Shown: positions 8,136-16,569 of the stretch, one piece after another
Position numbering within the stretch: the stretch's first letter is position 1
Layout of the letters: every line of letters begins with the position of its first letter
Position numbers and translations under genes: made by a program
The notes under the pieces: generated by a model
Database searches by the model: none
Told to the model about the DNA's origin: nothing
The model's input: only the letters and a program-made list of their open reading frames with translations
DNA from: Actinomycetales bacterium
Lineage (GTDB): Bacteria > Actinomycetota > Actinomycetes > Actinomycetales > Microbacteriaceae
Direction: 5' to 3'
Assembly: GCA_015654475.1 (NCBI GenBank)
Contig: JAATGV010000012.1
Span: forward strand, 104,725 to 168,724
DNA length: 64,000 bases

Positions 8136-9140
8136 CTACTGGACTTTGATGTTGCGGAAGACTGCCGCAGCTTTGGTTGCTTTGAGAGCGACCGCGACAG
8201 GCCCCATTTCGACCTCACCGGTCTTCACAGCCCCAGAGGTGGTGAAGTCGGGCAGCCATGTCTGTACCAGCTGCCCACCGGCGGTGGAGACGCCGTGGAA
8301 GCCATCGAGGCCGACACGGTAGGCGTACAGGTCGCTGAGGCCTGGCGTCGACACGGTAGCGACGGTGCGTGTCTCGATCGGGATGATCGGGGTCGCACTG
8401 CCTGCCTTATCGCCGGCGTCAGCGAAGTAGATGCTGCCGTAGGATTCGCGGACGATCGGTCGGCCGTTGGCGCCAACAAGGTCCTCGAATGGGTCACGAA
8501 CGTACTGGCCGCTGCGACGTGCGATCGCGCGGACGCGGGCGAGCAGTTTCTTGTTGCCGACGAGTACGGTCGGGGTACCATCGAGCAGAGCAAGGAACTC
8601 GTCAAGCGCGTCGAGCGCCTTGAAAGGTGCCCTTTCGTCGGTGTCGAGATCGGTCCAATCAGTCACTGAGGTGGCCCGGAACTCGGTTGAGGATCCGGTG
8701 AGGGCCTTGTCGAGGCCGTCGAAACCGTTGGCGTCGACGGCGGTGTCACCGTTGATGACTTCGTCTTGGAACTTGGTGCGGGTCGACTTGATGACCTGGC
8801 CGAGGTTGAGCGTGATTGCTGCGGATGCGGCGGGGCCGATCTTGGCGATCACACGGTCGACCTGGAACGAGCCTCCGAGCGGGGCCAGAGTGACACTGAA
8901 CTTCCCGGTCGTGACATTGCCAGCCACGTATTCGCTGTTGAGGGCACGGAATGCAGCACCACGTTCGGTGATGAGTCGCCGGTATCCGTAGTCGAGGGTG
9001 GCGCCGCCACCAGATGGGTTGACCGCGTCGTCGAACGTCAGGGTGTCGAGGATGACGGATTCCTTGCGGAACTCGTCAATCACCGAGACGTCGAGATCGG
9101 TCTGTGCATTGTTCTTCGCTTCTGCGAGGGAAACAGGCAT
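8136..9140 (-). CDS. Major capsid protein (HK97 fold)
   Basis: This 334-residue protein follows the scaffold gene. It shows the pattern of HK97-type capsid proteins: a charged N-terminal region (SLAEAKNNAQTDLDVSVIDEFRKES), a middle with EYVAGNVTTGKFSVTLAPLGGSFQVDRVI, a spine-helix-like stretch near residue 100, and a C-terminal domain ending with FDTTGAVK-like 'TTSGAVKTGEVEMGPVAVALK'. Strong RBS and a downstream hairpin fit high expression. No protease gene is visible between portal and capsid, so maturation may use the scaffold route. Confidence 0.92.
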   Translation of the reverse strand: MPVSLAEAKNNAQTDLDVSVIDEFRKESVILDTLTFDDAVNPSGGGATLDYGYRRLITERGAAFRALNSEYVAGNVTTGKFSVTLAPLGGSFQVDRVIAKIGPAASAAITLNLGQVIKSTRTKFQDEVINGDTAVDANGFDGLDKALTGSSTEFRATSVTDWTDLDTDERAPFKALDALDEFLALLDGTPTVLVGNKKLLARVRAIARRSGQYVRDPFEDLVGANGRPIVRESYGSIYFADAGDKAGSATPIIPIETRTVATVSTPGLSDLYAYRVGLDGFHGVSTAGGQLVQTWLPDFTTSGAVKTGEVEMGPVAVALKATKAAAVFRNIKVQ

Positions 9141-9158
9141 GATGAGTCTCCTTGTCTG

Positions 9159-9782
9159 CTATTTGCCTTTGGCGAGTGCCGCTGTGACGGCGTCGCTGAG
9201 GGTCTTGGATGGGTTTGGTGATTGGCCGCCACGGTGTTCGGTGTTTCCTGAACTTCCGGGAACTGTGGGGGCTGTTTTGAGTGCAGGATTCGCGTCAAGC
9301 TCTTCCTTGATCGCCGCCTTGATGGCGTCGACGTTCGACACGTCAAGCGTCGAAAGTTTGGTGGTGAAACTGTTCAGGTTCAGCAACAGTTTTGTGTCGG
9401 CCGCGAGGTCACCGGTGGCGAGCTCACGAACCTTGTCGGTGCGCGCCCGCTCAGTCTCTTTCGCCTCGAACGCGGCGAGCTTCGCGTTGGCTGCGGAGAG
9501 TGCGTCCTTAGCTTCCTTTTCGGCGACCCGGCGTGCTGCGTTCTCGTCACGGAGCTCACGAATGTACGGGTCGGCGGCGAGTTCAGACTTGGCAGGCTCT
9601 GTGGGTGTTGGTGCCGGCGGTGGCAGGACCGGGGCTTTGGGTGCGGCAGGTGGCGTCGGCACGGGTGCAGCGGGGGCTGCGGGTGGTGTCGGGTCGCCGC
9701 CCGCGGGGGCACAGTCAACAAAGCGCAACAGTGGACGTCGAGGGTTAACGATGGCCGGCCATGGGTGAACGCTTTTGGGCAT
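9159..9782 (-). CDS. Capsid scaffold protein
   Basis: This 207-residue protein has a Pro/Ala-rich N-terminal linker (PTPPAAPAAPVPTPPAAPKA), then a long helical coiled-coil-like region (REAENAARRVAEKEAKDALS-type heptads, residues ~75-150) and a basic C-terminus (LSDAVTAALAKGK). These are the features of scaffolding proteins, and it is placed immediately upstream of the capsid gene. AGAAGGAG lies eight bases before the ATG. The N-terminal 30 residues are not typical and an internal start cannot be excluded. Confidence 0.8.
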   Translation of the reverse strand: MPKSVHPWPAIVNPRRPLLRFVDCAPAGGDPTPPAAPAAPVPTPPAAPKAPVLPPPAPTPTEPAKSELAADPYIRELRDENAARRVAEKEAKDALSAANAKLAAFEAKETERARTDKVRELATGDLAADTKLLLNLNSFTTKLSTLDVSNVDAIKAAIKEELDANPALKTAPTVPGSSGNTEHRGGQSPNPSKTLSDAVTAALAKGK

Positions 9783-9885
9783 GGTTGAGACTCCTTCTCA
9801 ATCTGGTTTTCTCCGTGTGTAACCTCCCCGCCCGCCACGGAGAAGCGGACAAGGAGGGTCATAGGTGGCCCAAGATTTGGGCATA

Positions 9886-9919
9886 GAAAAACCCCCTTGC
9901 TCAACGAGCAGAGGGGGTT
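9886..9919 (-). terminator. Rho-independent terminator
   Basis: On the minus strand AACCCCC-TCT-GCTC pairs with GAGC-AA-GGGGGTT around a three-base loop, followed by TTTTC. It ends the transcript of the MuF toxin/immunity genes and separates them from the scaffold and capsid genes. These therefore probably have their own promoter in the ~100 bases before 9782. Confidence 0.85.
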
Positions 9920-9940
9920 GAGGCGAAACTAGTTCAGGAG

Positions 9941-10228
9941 CTAAGCGAGTTCGGCGTTCCAACCGAACTTGGTGTTGAGAGTGTCAACCAACCGCTGTGC
10001 GGCTTTCTCAAGACCGGGCTTTCCATCGCGCGGAGGAGCAACGTCGAACATTATCGTGCCGTCAATGTCGGACGCTTCAACATCCGCCCAATAACCGTCG
10101 CCAAGGTCTACGACGGGGAACCCATCGGAGGAGACCTTATGCGAAACAGTGGTTCCGTAGGCGCGCGCAACCGACTCCACTGCCTCCAGTGGGGTCCCGG
10201 TGAAACTGGTTAGCACAAGCTCGGTCAT
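9941..10228 (-). CDS. Putative immunity protein for the MuF C-terminal toxin
   Basis: This 95-residue acidic protein starts at an ATG that shares one base with the stop of the MuF gene (TGATG), with AGGATGG six bases before it. A start nine bases earlier is also possible. The sequence (ELVLTSFTGTPLEAVESVA then VVDLGDGYWADVEASDIDG) has no membrane segment and matches no structural phage gene I know. It lies directly downstream of a MuF protein with a nuclease-like C-terminus and before a terminator. That is the position and size of immunity genes in polymorphic toxin loci. The role is inferred from context only. Confidence 0.55.
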   Translation of the reverse strand: MTELVLTSFTGTPLEAVESVARAYGTTVSHKVSSDGFPVVDLGDGYWADVEASDIDGTIMFDVAPPRDGKPGLEKAAQRLVDTLNTKFGWNAELA

Positions 10229-11892
10229 CACGGCCATCCTATGGTGAAGTCGGCACCGATGACAATGATGCCGTCAACGTGGTTCCCATATTTTTGGGTG
10301 AACTCGTCGAGTACCGACTGCACTGTTTGCTGTGATACCGGTTGAGCCGTTGTGCGCAGGTCGAGGACGATGCGTCCGGACTGAAGTCGTGCCTTCTTCA
10401 GCAAGCTCATCATTGACCTGGTTGTGCCCGATGTTGAGGTTTTGAACTCAACCGTTGCGAGTGAACTTGTTATCAATGCGTCAGGAGATTTGTGGGTATC
10501 GCTTGGTGTCACAGCCCACACCTCCACGCCGGAGGTTTGTAACCAGGTGGCGATGGCTTGCTCCTTCGGAAGGAAGCTGTCTCCCGTCTTATCGATGCGC
10601 CCTTCTGCGCTGATCTGTTTGTAGGTTTCGCGTTCCAGCGTCGAGTTTTTCGACGTGGTCAGACGAAACGCGGCGGGGATCGTGTCGGAATTGTTGGCGG
10701 TCGTCCCTGCGGTGTCTTGTGTTCCCAACCTGGTTGATGCGCCGGTTGAGAAGCGTGTTTGTTCCCTCCACTGTTTGCGTGGTAGCCCGGTCGTGTCAAC
10801 ATGTTCGCGAATTCGAGCCTGCTTAGTCCGAATCTTGACGCCGAGGTGTTTCTGCTCGAGCGGGTCATCCTCGACGGCAAGTTTCTGCTTCAGCTTGCGT
10901 TCGTCGCGCTCGTACCTGCGCAAATCGTCACGAGCCTTCTCAAGTACGGGATTCGCTGTGGTGGTGTTCGACCAGTTGGTGAGCCCGGGCAGGTAGCTGG
11001 CAAGGTGGCACCGGCAGTTAGGATGGCCCCACATGGATGCGCGGAGCTGCTCATAGGTGGCGTCAACATGCACGGTCATCATCTGACCGGTCGTCGCGTG
11101 ACGAACGGTGATGTCACCGACGGACCCGTCGAGGCTGATAATCTTCCCAGCCCACTGACCACATTTCGTACACGCTGAGGCACCGACGATGACCTGGGAC
11201 AGGTTGATGCCGTTGCGAAGCATCTGGTCAACCCCGGCGTCGACGTAGGCACGTTGTACTGCGGTGCGGGTCGCCATTTCGGCATAGGACCCGATTGTCC
11301 AATTTCGGCCGGCCTTATCCTGAAACCCTGTGACGCCGCGGGCGAGGAACTCTTTGACTGCGACCCGACGAGCATCTTCAACCGACGCGGTGCGCAATAG
11401 GACGCTTGGTGTGACCTCACTGATGACCTGTTGGTAGACGTCGCCACCAGGTAACCATGCGCCGGTTGCTGCTTCGACTGGGTAGCGAAGGATCCGGTTG
11501 TTCAGCACCGTGTATGTGTTGTTGAGGTCGGCAGTAAGCATGGTGACCGATTCGGCCATGCTCCTCGAGATGGGTGCTCGAGGTGAGTAGGTCGCTTTGG
11601 TCAGGTCGTGCAATGCGGCGGCGGCACCACCGGACTGTGCGGCAGTGATGATGCGGGCCGCCAAGTCATCGGGAGTGTTCTCGGCCAACAGTTTGCGTGC
11701 GTCTGCTTTGAGCTGCTTGATCGTGGCCGCGGTGACTTGTTGTTGAACAATATTTTTGCCGCGTCGGGTGCGATCAAGGATTATTTGGATCAGTTGCGCT
11801 TCGACACGTTGGTATGCTGCTGCGGCCTGTCTGCCGAGGTCTTCGATCAGTTGGGCCGGGTCGGCACCGGGTGGTGGTGTCCACACTGGCAT
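10228..11892 (-). CDS. MuF minor head protein fused to a PD-(D/E)XK-like nuclease toxin domain
   Basis: This 554-residue protein has a MuF (SPP1 gp7-like) domain at about residues 130-305, with the hallmark Cys pairs C241/C244 and C293/C295 and the GHPNCRC motif. A charged helical linker follows (320-380). The last ~150 residues are unlike structural proteins. They carry SPDALI (D471), then VEFK (E482, K484), then AR-Q-G--V-D, a layout shared by CdiA-CT-type tRNase and PD-(D/E)XK nuclease toxins. MuF proteins are packaged in the head and enter with DNA in some phages. MuF-toxin fusions with immunity genes are known from temperate phages. Nuclease identity here is inferred from the motif. Confidence 0.85.
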   Translation of the reverse strand: MPVWTPPPGADPAQLIEDLGRQAAAAYQRVEAQLIQIILDRTRRGKNIVQQQVTAATIKQLKADARKLLAENTPDDLAARIITAAQSGGAAAALHDLTKATYSPRAPISRSMAESVTMLTADLNNTYTVLNNRILRYPVEAATGAWLPGGDVYQQVISEVTPSVLLRTASVEDARRVAVKEFLARGVTGFQDKAGRNWTIGSYAEMATRTAVQRAYVDAGVDQMLRNGINLSQVIVGASACTKCGQWAGKIISLDGSVGDITVRHATTGQMMTVHVDATYEQLRASMWGHPNCRCHLASYLPGLTNWSNTTTANPVLEKARDDLRRYERDERKLKQKLAVEDDPLEQKHLGVKIRTKQARIREHVDTTGLPRKQWREQTRFSTGASTRLGTQDTAGTTANNSDTIPAAFRLTTSKNSTLERETYKQISAEGRIDKTGDSFLPKEQAIATWLQTSGVEVWAVTPSDTHKSPDALITSSLATVEFKTSTSGTTRSMMSLLKKARLQSGRIVLDLRTTAQPVSQQTVQSVLDEFTQKYGNHVDGIIVIGADFTIGWP

Positions 11893-11895
11893 GGG

Positions 11896-13467
11896 TTACG
11901 CCGTAGCAGAGTCGAACGGTGTGCGACCGAGGACGGTGGGGTCGATCTCGCCTTCACTGTTGATCGCCGCAACCTCGTTCTCAACTCGTATGTCGTCCCA
12001 GTCGGGGTGTTGCATGCGAACACCCGTCTCGATCGAAATGAGTTTCGCGTCACGCAGAAACTTGAGCGTCTGCGAGTCCTTGAGGGGGTCGGTCTGTGAT
12101 TGTTCTGGTGCGGTGACGGCAGGGAGATCGAACTCGCCACCGCCCTTGCCCGCAAATACTCGGCCGTCGAGCGCGAGGGCAGCTTGTCCGAGGTGTCCGA
12201 GTGCGCTTTTCCAGGCCAACATTTTTCGGTCCCTGGTGCGCTCCGACATGCTGCGACGGTCGGATACTTCGGTGGCTGTTTTCGCGGCCCCGTCACCATA
12301 CTCGTCGTAATCACTCAGACTATATCCGGCAGCATGGAGGACCTCAGTCGACAGTGCTTCGGTGGTGCGGGCATGCTCGTCAACACGGATCTTGAACTGT
12401 TCCACACTGAGATTCTCGGCAAGGCCTTTGCCGGGTTGCATGCCGGGGAGTTGGGTGAAGAATTCGGCTTCGTCGTCAAACGAGGCTCCTTGTCTGACCT
12501 CGTTGCCGTCCCGGTCCCGGCGGTGGTGGTCGAGCATCCCTGCGGCTACGAACGCGCGTGCTTTGCCAAGGCGAATGTCTCGCATCCAGGATGACCAGGT
12601 TTCGTCCAGGGCGTCGAGGAAACTGTCTTGGCTTTCGTAGTCGGAGCGGCCCAAGTGCATGAGCGTGCCGATCTTTCGCCACTGGCGGGCCGCGGCGTTG
12701 GGGATGTATGCGGCGGTCAGGTGCGGAATGTTGGTGATGATGATCGAGTCGGCGTTGACGAGCTTGGCCAGGTATTCGGTTTCTGGTCGTTCTTGCAGGG
12801 GGATGCGTGTGCCGATTGATGTGGCGGTGCCTTGGTAGAGGGCGTGCTCGATTCCGCCAATGGCGTGCCGTTCTAGGTGCCGGTACACGGTGGTGGTGTT
12901 TTGTTCCGTGTATTCGGTCCACATGGTGATGGCGGAGGTGCGGCCGGCTTGAAACTCGGGGAGGATGAGGTCGGCACCGGAGGTTTGAAACCATGGTTTG
13001 TCGGACACTTTGTTGTCCCAGGCGAGGGTGAGTGCAACACCGCCGAGGGCTGCCTGTATTTCTGCTGCGTCGAGCAGGGTGGCGTGGGTTTCGTCACTGT
13101 TCATGATCAGGTCGAGCCGTGCCTGGGCCGCATCCTGGTTCGGCAGGGTGAGTGTTGGTGGTTCGGCGAAGAGGAGTTCTGAGGAGAGGCGTGCCATGTT
13201 CGCGGCCAGGGGTGCGTGTAAACGTGTTGATGGGCGACGGGTCATGTCGCCGAGGGGTTTGCCCCAAAAGAATGATTGGACTGCCCCGACGAGGCCACCG
13301 GTGCGGTTGACGCCGTGGATGCGGTATGCGGGGCGTGAGTGTGTTTGGTAGGCGTTGGTGAGTCTGTCGGTGTCTCCGGTGTACCACGCGTCGTAGGTGT
13401 CGAGTTGTTGGTAGGCGACATCGAACGGGGTAGGAGGCCAGGGTGTGCCGTTGATGGGTAATGGCAT
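11896..13467 (-). CDS. Portal protein (SPP1 gp6-like)
   Basis: This 523-residue protein lies between the large terminase and the MuF gene, the usual portal position. Recognisable parts are VQSFFWGKPLGDMTRRPSTR near the N-terminus, the wing region SSELLFAEPPTLTLP, and the C-terminal stem and clip segment with TEALSTEVLHAAGYSLSDYD. It forms the dodecameric DNA channel at one capsid vertex. A good Shine-Dalgarno (GGAGG) is visible upstream of the ATG. Confidence 0.92.
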   Translation of the reverse strand: MPLPINGTPWPPTPFDVAYQQLDTYDAWYTGDTDRLTNAYQTHSRPAYRIHGVNRTGGLVGAVQSFFWGKPLGDMTRRPSTRLHAPLAANMARLSSELLFAEPPTLTLPNQDAAQARLDLIMNSDETHATLLDAAEIQAALGGVALTLAWDNKVSDKPWFQTSGADLILPEFQAGRTSAITMWTEYTEQNTTTVYRHLERHAIGGIEHALYQGTATSIGTRIPLQERPETEYLAKLVNADSIIITNIPHLTAAYIPNAAARQWRKIGTLMHLGRSDYESQDSFLDALDETWSSWMRDIRLGKARAFVAAGMLDHHRRDRDGNEVRQGASFDDEAEFFTQLPGMQPGKGLAENLSVEQFKIRVDEHARTTEALSTEVLHAAGYSLSDYDEYGDGAAKTATEVSDRRSMSERTRDRKMLAWKSALGHLGQAALALDGRVFAGKGGGEFDLPAVTAPEQSQTDPLKDSQTLKFLRDAKLISIETGVRMQHPDWDDIRVENEVAAINSEGEIDPTVLGRTPFDSATA

Positions 13468-13531
13468 GGTGGCCTCCTTTCGATTGGTGGTTTGTGGCGG
13501 GGCGTTCGCGCTTCTTGCCGGCCCGCGCGGC

Positions 13532-13678
13532 TCAGTTCAGGTGGACAGGACCTTGGCGCTTCCCTACTTGGGGTAGGGGGTCTTTCATGTTGTCGTGACG
13601 ACAACGATCTCTCAGTGAGGTGACCACCCACCAATGCCCACAGATAGGGCAACGATGCTGGGCTTCGATAGTGTTCAT
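13532..13678 (-). CDS. Small zinc-ribbon-like protein
   Basis: This 48-residue frame begins MNTIEAQHRCPICGHWWVVT, with its ATG overlapping the terminase stop (ATGA). CPIC at residues 10-13 and CRH near residues 29-31 could form a single zinc site. It is too short for confident assignment, but the coupled start and the metal-ligand pattern argue it is a real gene between terminase and portal. Confidence 0.6.
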   Translation of the reverse strand: MNTIEAQHRCPICGHWWVVTSLRDRCRHDNMKDPLPQVGKRQGPVHLN

Positions 13679-15003
13679 GCGGCGAGTGTGTACGCTTGCG
13701 CAAGAATCGGTCGCCACAGGTGCCGGGTTGAATGCACCGCATACCTCCATGCATCCATGTCGTGATCCGCAACCTTGAGTGGCTTGTCTTCGCCCTTCTC
13801 GGTGGCTTTCGGGTCCCACGAGTAGGCGGGGGCTTCAAGGATGAGGCCTTTGCACCGGTCGGTGACGATCATGTGGTCGTTGCCGAGGAGTGATGCGATT
13901 TCGCTAATGCCGGCGGTGACTTCGTTGTCGGCTTCCCACGTGTTGACCCCATCTGTCCAGAGTTGTTCACGGAAGCTGGCGGCGGACGGGTCGAGGATGA
14001 CTTGTTCAACGTCGATTGGCATGTCGTCTGGTGTGCGCAACCCTTGCATCCATTCGCGTAGTTGCTTGGACAGGACAGCGTCGGTGAGGCGTTGGTTAGT
14101 GACCCTTGAGTCCCACCGCCATTCGTCCACAACAACGAGTCGTGGTGTTGGGTTGCCTTTGGTGTCGTATTCGTCTGTGACGGCAAGCAGGACGGCAGCT
14201 GTGGCGTTGGTGGTGCCGTAGTCGATGCCGATTGCGAGCCATCGTTGGACGGGTGGGAGGCTGGCCCAGGGGATGACGTGCCGGCTTACTTGCCACAGGT
14301 CGTAGATGGCGCCCTCGGCGGCAACCCATTCGGATTCGATGTACCGGCGGTACCACAGTCCGACGTACGTGTTCTTGAGGTCGGCGATGTAGTCGGGGTT
14401 GTTGCGGACCATCCACGTGTTGTCATCGAGAATGAATGTGACTCGGAACAATGACAACACGTTGGTGTCGGTGTCCAAGTGTTCTTGCCCGAGTTTGTCG
14501 ATCCAGATGCGTGCCCGGTCGAGCCATTTCTTCTTCAACCAGTGTTCCGGGCCTTCGGGGTTGCAGGTGAGGATGATCTGCGCACCCGGCACACTGAGTC
14601 TTGAATAGAGCATGTTGAAGAACGACTCCGGCAAAGTGGACGCTTCATCAACGTATGCGCCTGCCAGGGTGAGGCCTTGGATCTTTGAGGTGGCACCTTC
14701 ATTGGTGGCACCGATCAGCAACACTTCTCGGCCGAGGATTGAGGCTGTGCCGTTGCCGCGGTTGATCTTGACTCGCTGTTTCCCCAACATGGCCTGTAAC
14801 GGCATGAGGACGTTTTGGATGATGGTGCGCTCGGTTTTGCCTGTCATGAGGAGGATGCCGGCGGGCCCGTTGCGAACGTATTTGATCCACCATAATGAGG
14901 AGGCGTGGGTTTTGCTCGAGCGGACGGCACCGTCAAAAGCGGTGATTTTCGTGCCTCGGTCTTGGACGGCGAGGAATGCTTTGCCTTCGAGTGGTTCGAT
15001 CAT
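13675..15003 (-). CDS. Terminase large subunit
   Basis: This protein provides the ATPase motor and nuclease for headful or cos packaging. From the ATG chosen here it has 442 residues; that ATG overlaps the small terminase stop as ATGA. A start 33 bases upstream is possible but would deepen the overlap. The Walker-A-like loop is DGAVRSSKTHA, with the Walker-B-like segment GAYVDEASTLPESFF. The nuclease domain begins near IGIDYGTTNATAAVLL, with the metal-ligand D in 'GIDYG' and further acidic residues near the C-terminus (VADHDMDAWRYA). Confidence 0.95.
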   Translation of the reverse strand: MIEPLEGKAFLAVQDRGTKITAFDGAVRSSKTHASSLWWIKYVRNGPAGILLMTGKTERTIIQNVLMPLQAMLGKQRVKINRGNGTASILGREVLLIGATNEGATSKIQGLTLAGAYVDEASTLPESFFNMLYSRLSVPGAQIILTCNPEGPEHWLKKKWLDRARIWIDKLGQEHLDTDTNVLSLFRVTFILDDNTWMVRNNPDYIADLKNTYVGLWYRRYIESEWVAAEGAIYDLWQVSRHVIPWASLPPVQRWLAIGIDYGTTNATAAVLLAVTDEYDTKGNPTPRLVVVDEWRWDSRVTNQRLTDAVLSKQLREWMQGLRTPDDMPIDVEQVILDPSAASFREQLWTDGVNTWEADNEVTAGISEIASLLGNDHMIVTDRCKGLILEAPAYSWDPKATEKGEDKPLKVADHDMDAWRYAVHSTRHLWRPILAQAYTLAA

Positions 15004-15479
15004 GGGGTTTTGTTTCCCATTGCGAAGTCGAGCCATTCGTCAACAGCGTTGGTGTCACCGACCATGGTGTCTTTGTCGACGATTTTGGAGGCTTTGTCGA
15101 ATGCGATGGCCGCACTTGTCATGATTTGGCGTTGTGCGTCGACGGGTGGGTGGTCGAGTTGGACTTCGCGGTAGATGTTGTCTTTGCCGCCGAAGTTGTA
15201 GGCCTTGAATGGTTGGTGGAGTTGGTCGAGGAACCAGTGGGCTTCTTCGATCATGCGTTCGGCGAGTTCTTGTCGGCGGACGGTGAGGTCGACGCTGCGT
15301 GCTCTGGTGGCGTTTCGTGTTTGGGCGCGGTCGAAGCGGAGGCCGATTCGGGCGGCGTGCACTGAGATGGTTTTTTTGGCGAAGCCGAGTTGTTTGGCGA
15401 TGGCGGTGAGTGTGAGGCCTTGGGTGTGGAGTTGGCGGAGTTTTTCGAGGTCGTCGGGTGTGACGGTGCGTTGGGGCAT
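15000..15479 (-). CDS. Terminase small subunit
   Basis: This 159-residue protein has an N-terminal helix-turn-helix (TLTAIAKQLGFAKKTISVHAARIG, residues ~23-46) followed by a helical oligomerisation region. That fits DNA-recognition subunits of phage terminases, and it is coupled by ATGA to the large subunit. GGAGGTGAACCC precedes the ATG. The packaging site is often within or next to this gene, but I cannot place it. Confidence 0.85.
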   Translation of the reverse strand: MPQRTVTPDDLEKLRQLHTQGLTLTAIAKQLGFAKKTISVHAARIGLRFDRAQTRNATRARSVDLTVRRQELAERMIEEAHWFLDQLHQPFKAYNFGGKDNIYREVQLDHPPVDAQRQIMTSAAIAFDKASKIVDKDTMVGDTNAVDEWLDFAMGNKTP

Positions 15480-15541
15480 GGGTTCACCTCCGACGCGTCT
15501 TGCGTCCTGCCGGTGTCAGTGGGGCGTTCTAAGGTTCAGTC

Positions 15542-15793
15542 ATGACGAATGGATTGATTGTGACTGTAGCTATCTCTGCAAGTGACTTCGACGAGGCGGT
15601 GCATGCGATCGATGTGGCGCCGGGCTTGCACGTATTCTCGGATATAAATCCGGCCGCTAAGACGGCCCTGACGATCGCCAAGTCGACGGATGACGTTGCG
15701 GAGGGTGACCAACTCAAATTTAGGGATGAAGTAGCTGACGCGCTTGGACGCTCTGGTATCACTGCGGTTGTGGTTGGTGGGGGACTCTACTGA
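15542..15793 (+). CDS. Small hypothetical protein on the opposite strand
   Basis: This 83-residue frame (TNGLIVTVAISASDFDEAVH) has a weak AAGG upstream and acidic, soluble character. It runs against the surrounding phage genes, in the gap between the terminase and early genes. The opposite-strand frame in the same region is Arg/Ser-rich and looks non-coding. I recognise no family. It could be a moron-type accessory gene. Confidence 0.45.
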   Translation: MTNGLIVTVAISASDFDEAVHAIDVAPGLHVFSDINPAAKTALTIAKSTDDVAEGDQLKFRDEVADALGRSGITAVVVGGGLY

Positions 15794-15873
15794 TATAGGA
15801 GTCTCAGTACTGGACGCTCTGCGCCCGACCTTATAAATGAAGTGTGCCACCTGTGCCACCCTTCTTGCAAGCA

Positions 15874-16071
15874 TTACGGTTGCGTGTCGCGAATAAGTTG
15901 TGGAGTCTTTTCGGCTTCGAGGGTGGCGAGGTCGTCGCGGTTGAGGTAGAGGGTGCGTGAGGGGCGAATGGTTCGTATTCGTCCCTCACTGAGCCACCGG
16001 TAGATGGTGCGTCTGGCACGGCCCGTAAACTCGCATGCTTCGGAAAGGCTAAGCCAGTCATCACGATTCAT
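15874..16071 (-). CDS. Helix-turn-helix excisionase-type DNA-binding protein
   Basis: This 65-residue protein reads LSLSEACEFTGRARRTIYRW then LSEGRIRTIRPSRTLYLNRD, the HTH_17/MerR-like fold of excisionases and small phage regulators (helix, turn, recognition helix, then the wing 'R.I...r.lyl.r.dL'). It is upstream of the terminase genes, so a late-gene regulator is as likely as an excisionase, because the attachment site is 14 kb away. Confidence 0.75.
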   Translation of the reverse strand: MNRDDWLSLSEACEFTGRARRTIYRWLSEGRIRTIRPSRTLYLNRDDLATLEAEKTPQLIRDTQP

Positions 16072-16118
16072 GAGAGCTTGAGTTCTCTACTTTGTAACGC
16101 CGGACATATCATCGACCT

Positions 16119-16319
16119 ATGGCAAAAAAACTGCTTCACTATTACGGAAACAAGTTCGAGCTCGCTCCTAATCAAGATAACGCCGGTACGCAGCTCGACG
16201 ATGAAGGTATTAAATTCGACTTGGCCGATGGCAAGTTTGTGGTTCTTTACGGTGACCCTAATTATGCGATCGAAGTTGAGACAGTTGAATATAATATGAT
16301 TCCTCAGCGCATCCGCTGA
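16119..16319 (+). CDS. Small hypothetical protein on the opposite strand
   Basis: This 66-residue frame begins MAKKLLHYYGNKFELAPNQD and contains strand-like repeats (IKFDLADGKFVVLYGDPNYAIEVETVEYN). Its base composition is noticeably more AT-rich than the neighbours, which suggests separate acquisition. It is divergent to the HTH gene and convergent with the following phage gene, with a hairpin between. No family recognised. Confidence 0.5.
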   Translation: MAKKLLHYYGNKFELAPNQDNAGTQLDDEGIKFDLADGKFVVLYGDPNYAIEVETVEYNMIPQRIR

Positions 16320-16331
16320 CCTCAGCACAAG

Positions 16332-16374
16332 GCCAGCCGTGTCCCTCCTGATCGTCGTGGGGGGATGCGCTGGC
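16332..16374. terminator. Possible bidirectional hairpin between convergent genes
   Basis: GCCAGC pairs with GCTGGC, with partial pairing of the inner CCC/GGG runs, in the short gap between a plus-strand gene and a minus-strand gene that converge here. There is no T-run on either strand, so this is only a candidate. Confidence 0.35.
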
Positions 16375-16377
16375 TGC

Positions 16378-16569
16378 CTATACCGTTTGCCCAAGGCCGC
16401 CCTCCTCGTCGAGAACCTCAAGCAACGCTTTGCTCCACCAATCAACCTCGTGATTGCCAGAAATCGCTATCTCGTCCGCGTACACACGCACCACATCAAA
16501 TGTGGTCTGTAGCGCGTCTACCACAGGAGACCATCGCTTCTCCGCTTCTTGGCGTGCTTGATCACTCAT
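16378..16569 (-). CDS. Small hypothetical phage protein
   Basis: This 63-residue, mostly helical protein (MSDQARQEAEKRWSPVVDAL) has no metal-binding or membrane motif. Its start overlaps the stop of the upstream gene as ATGA, placing it at the end of the early/middle operon. Codon use is like its neighbours. Function unknown. Confidence 0.7.
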   Translation of the reverse strand: MSDQARQEAEKRWSPVVDALQTTFDVVRVYADEIAISGNHEVDWWSKALLEVLDEEGGLGQTV

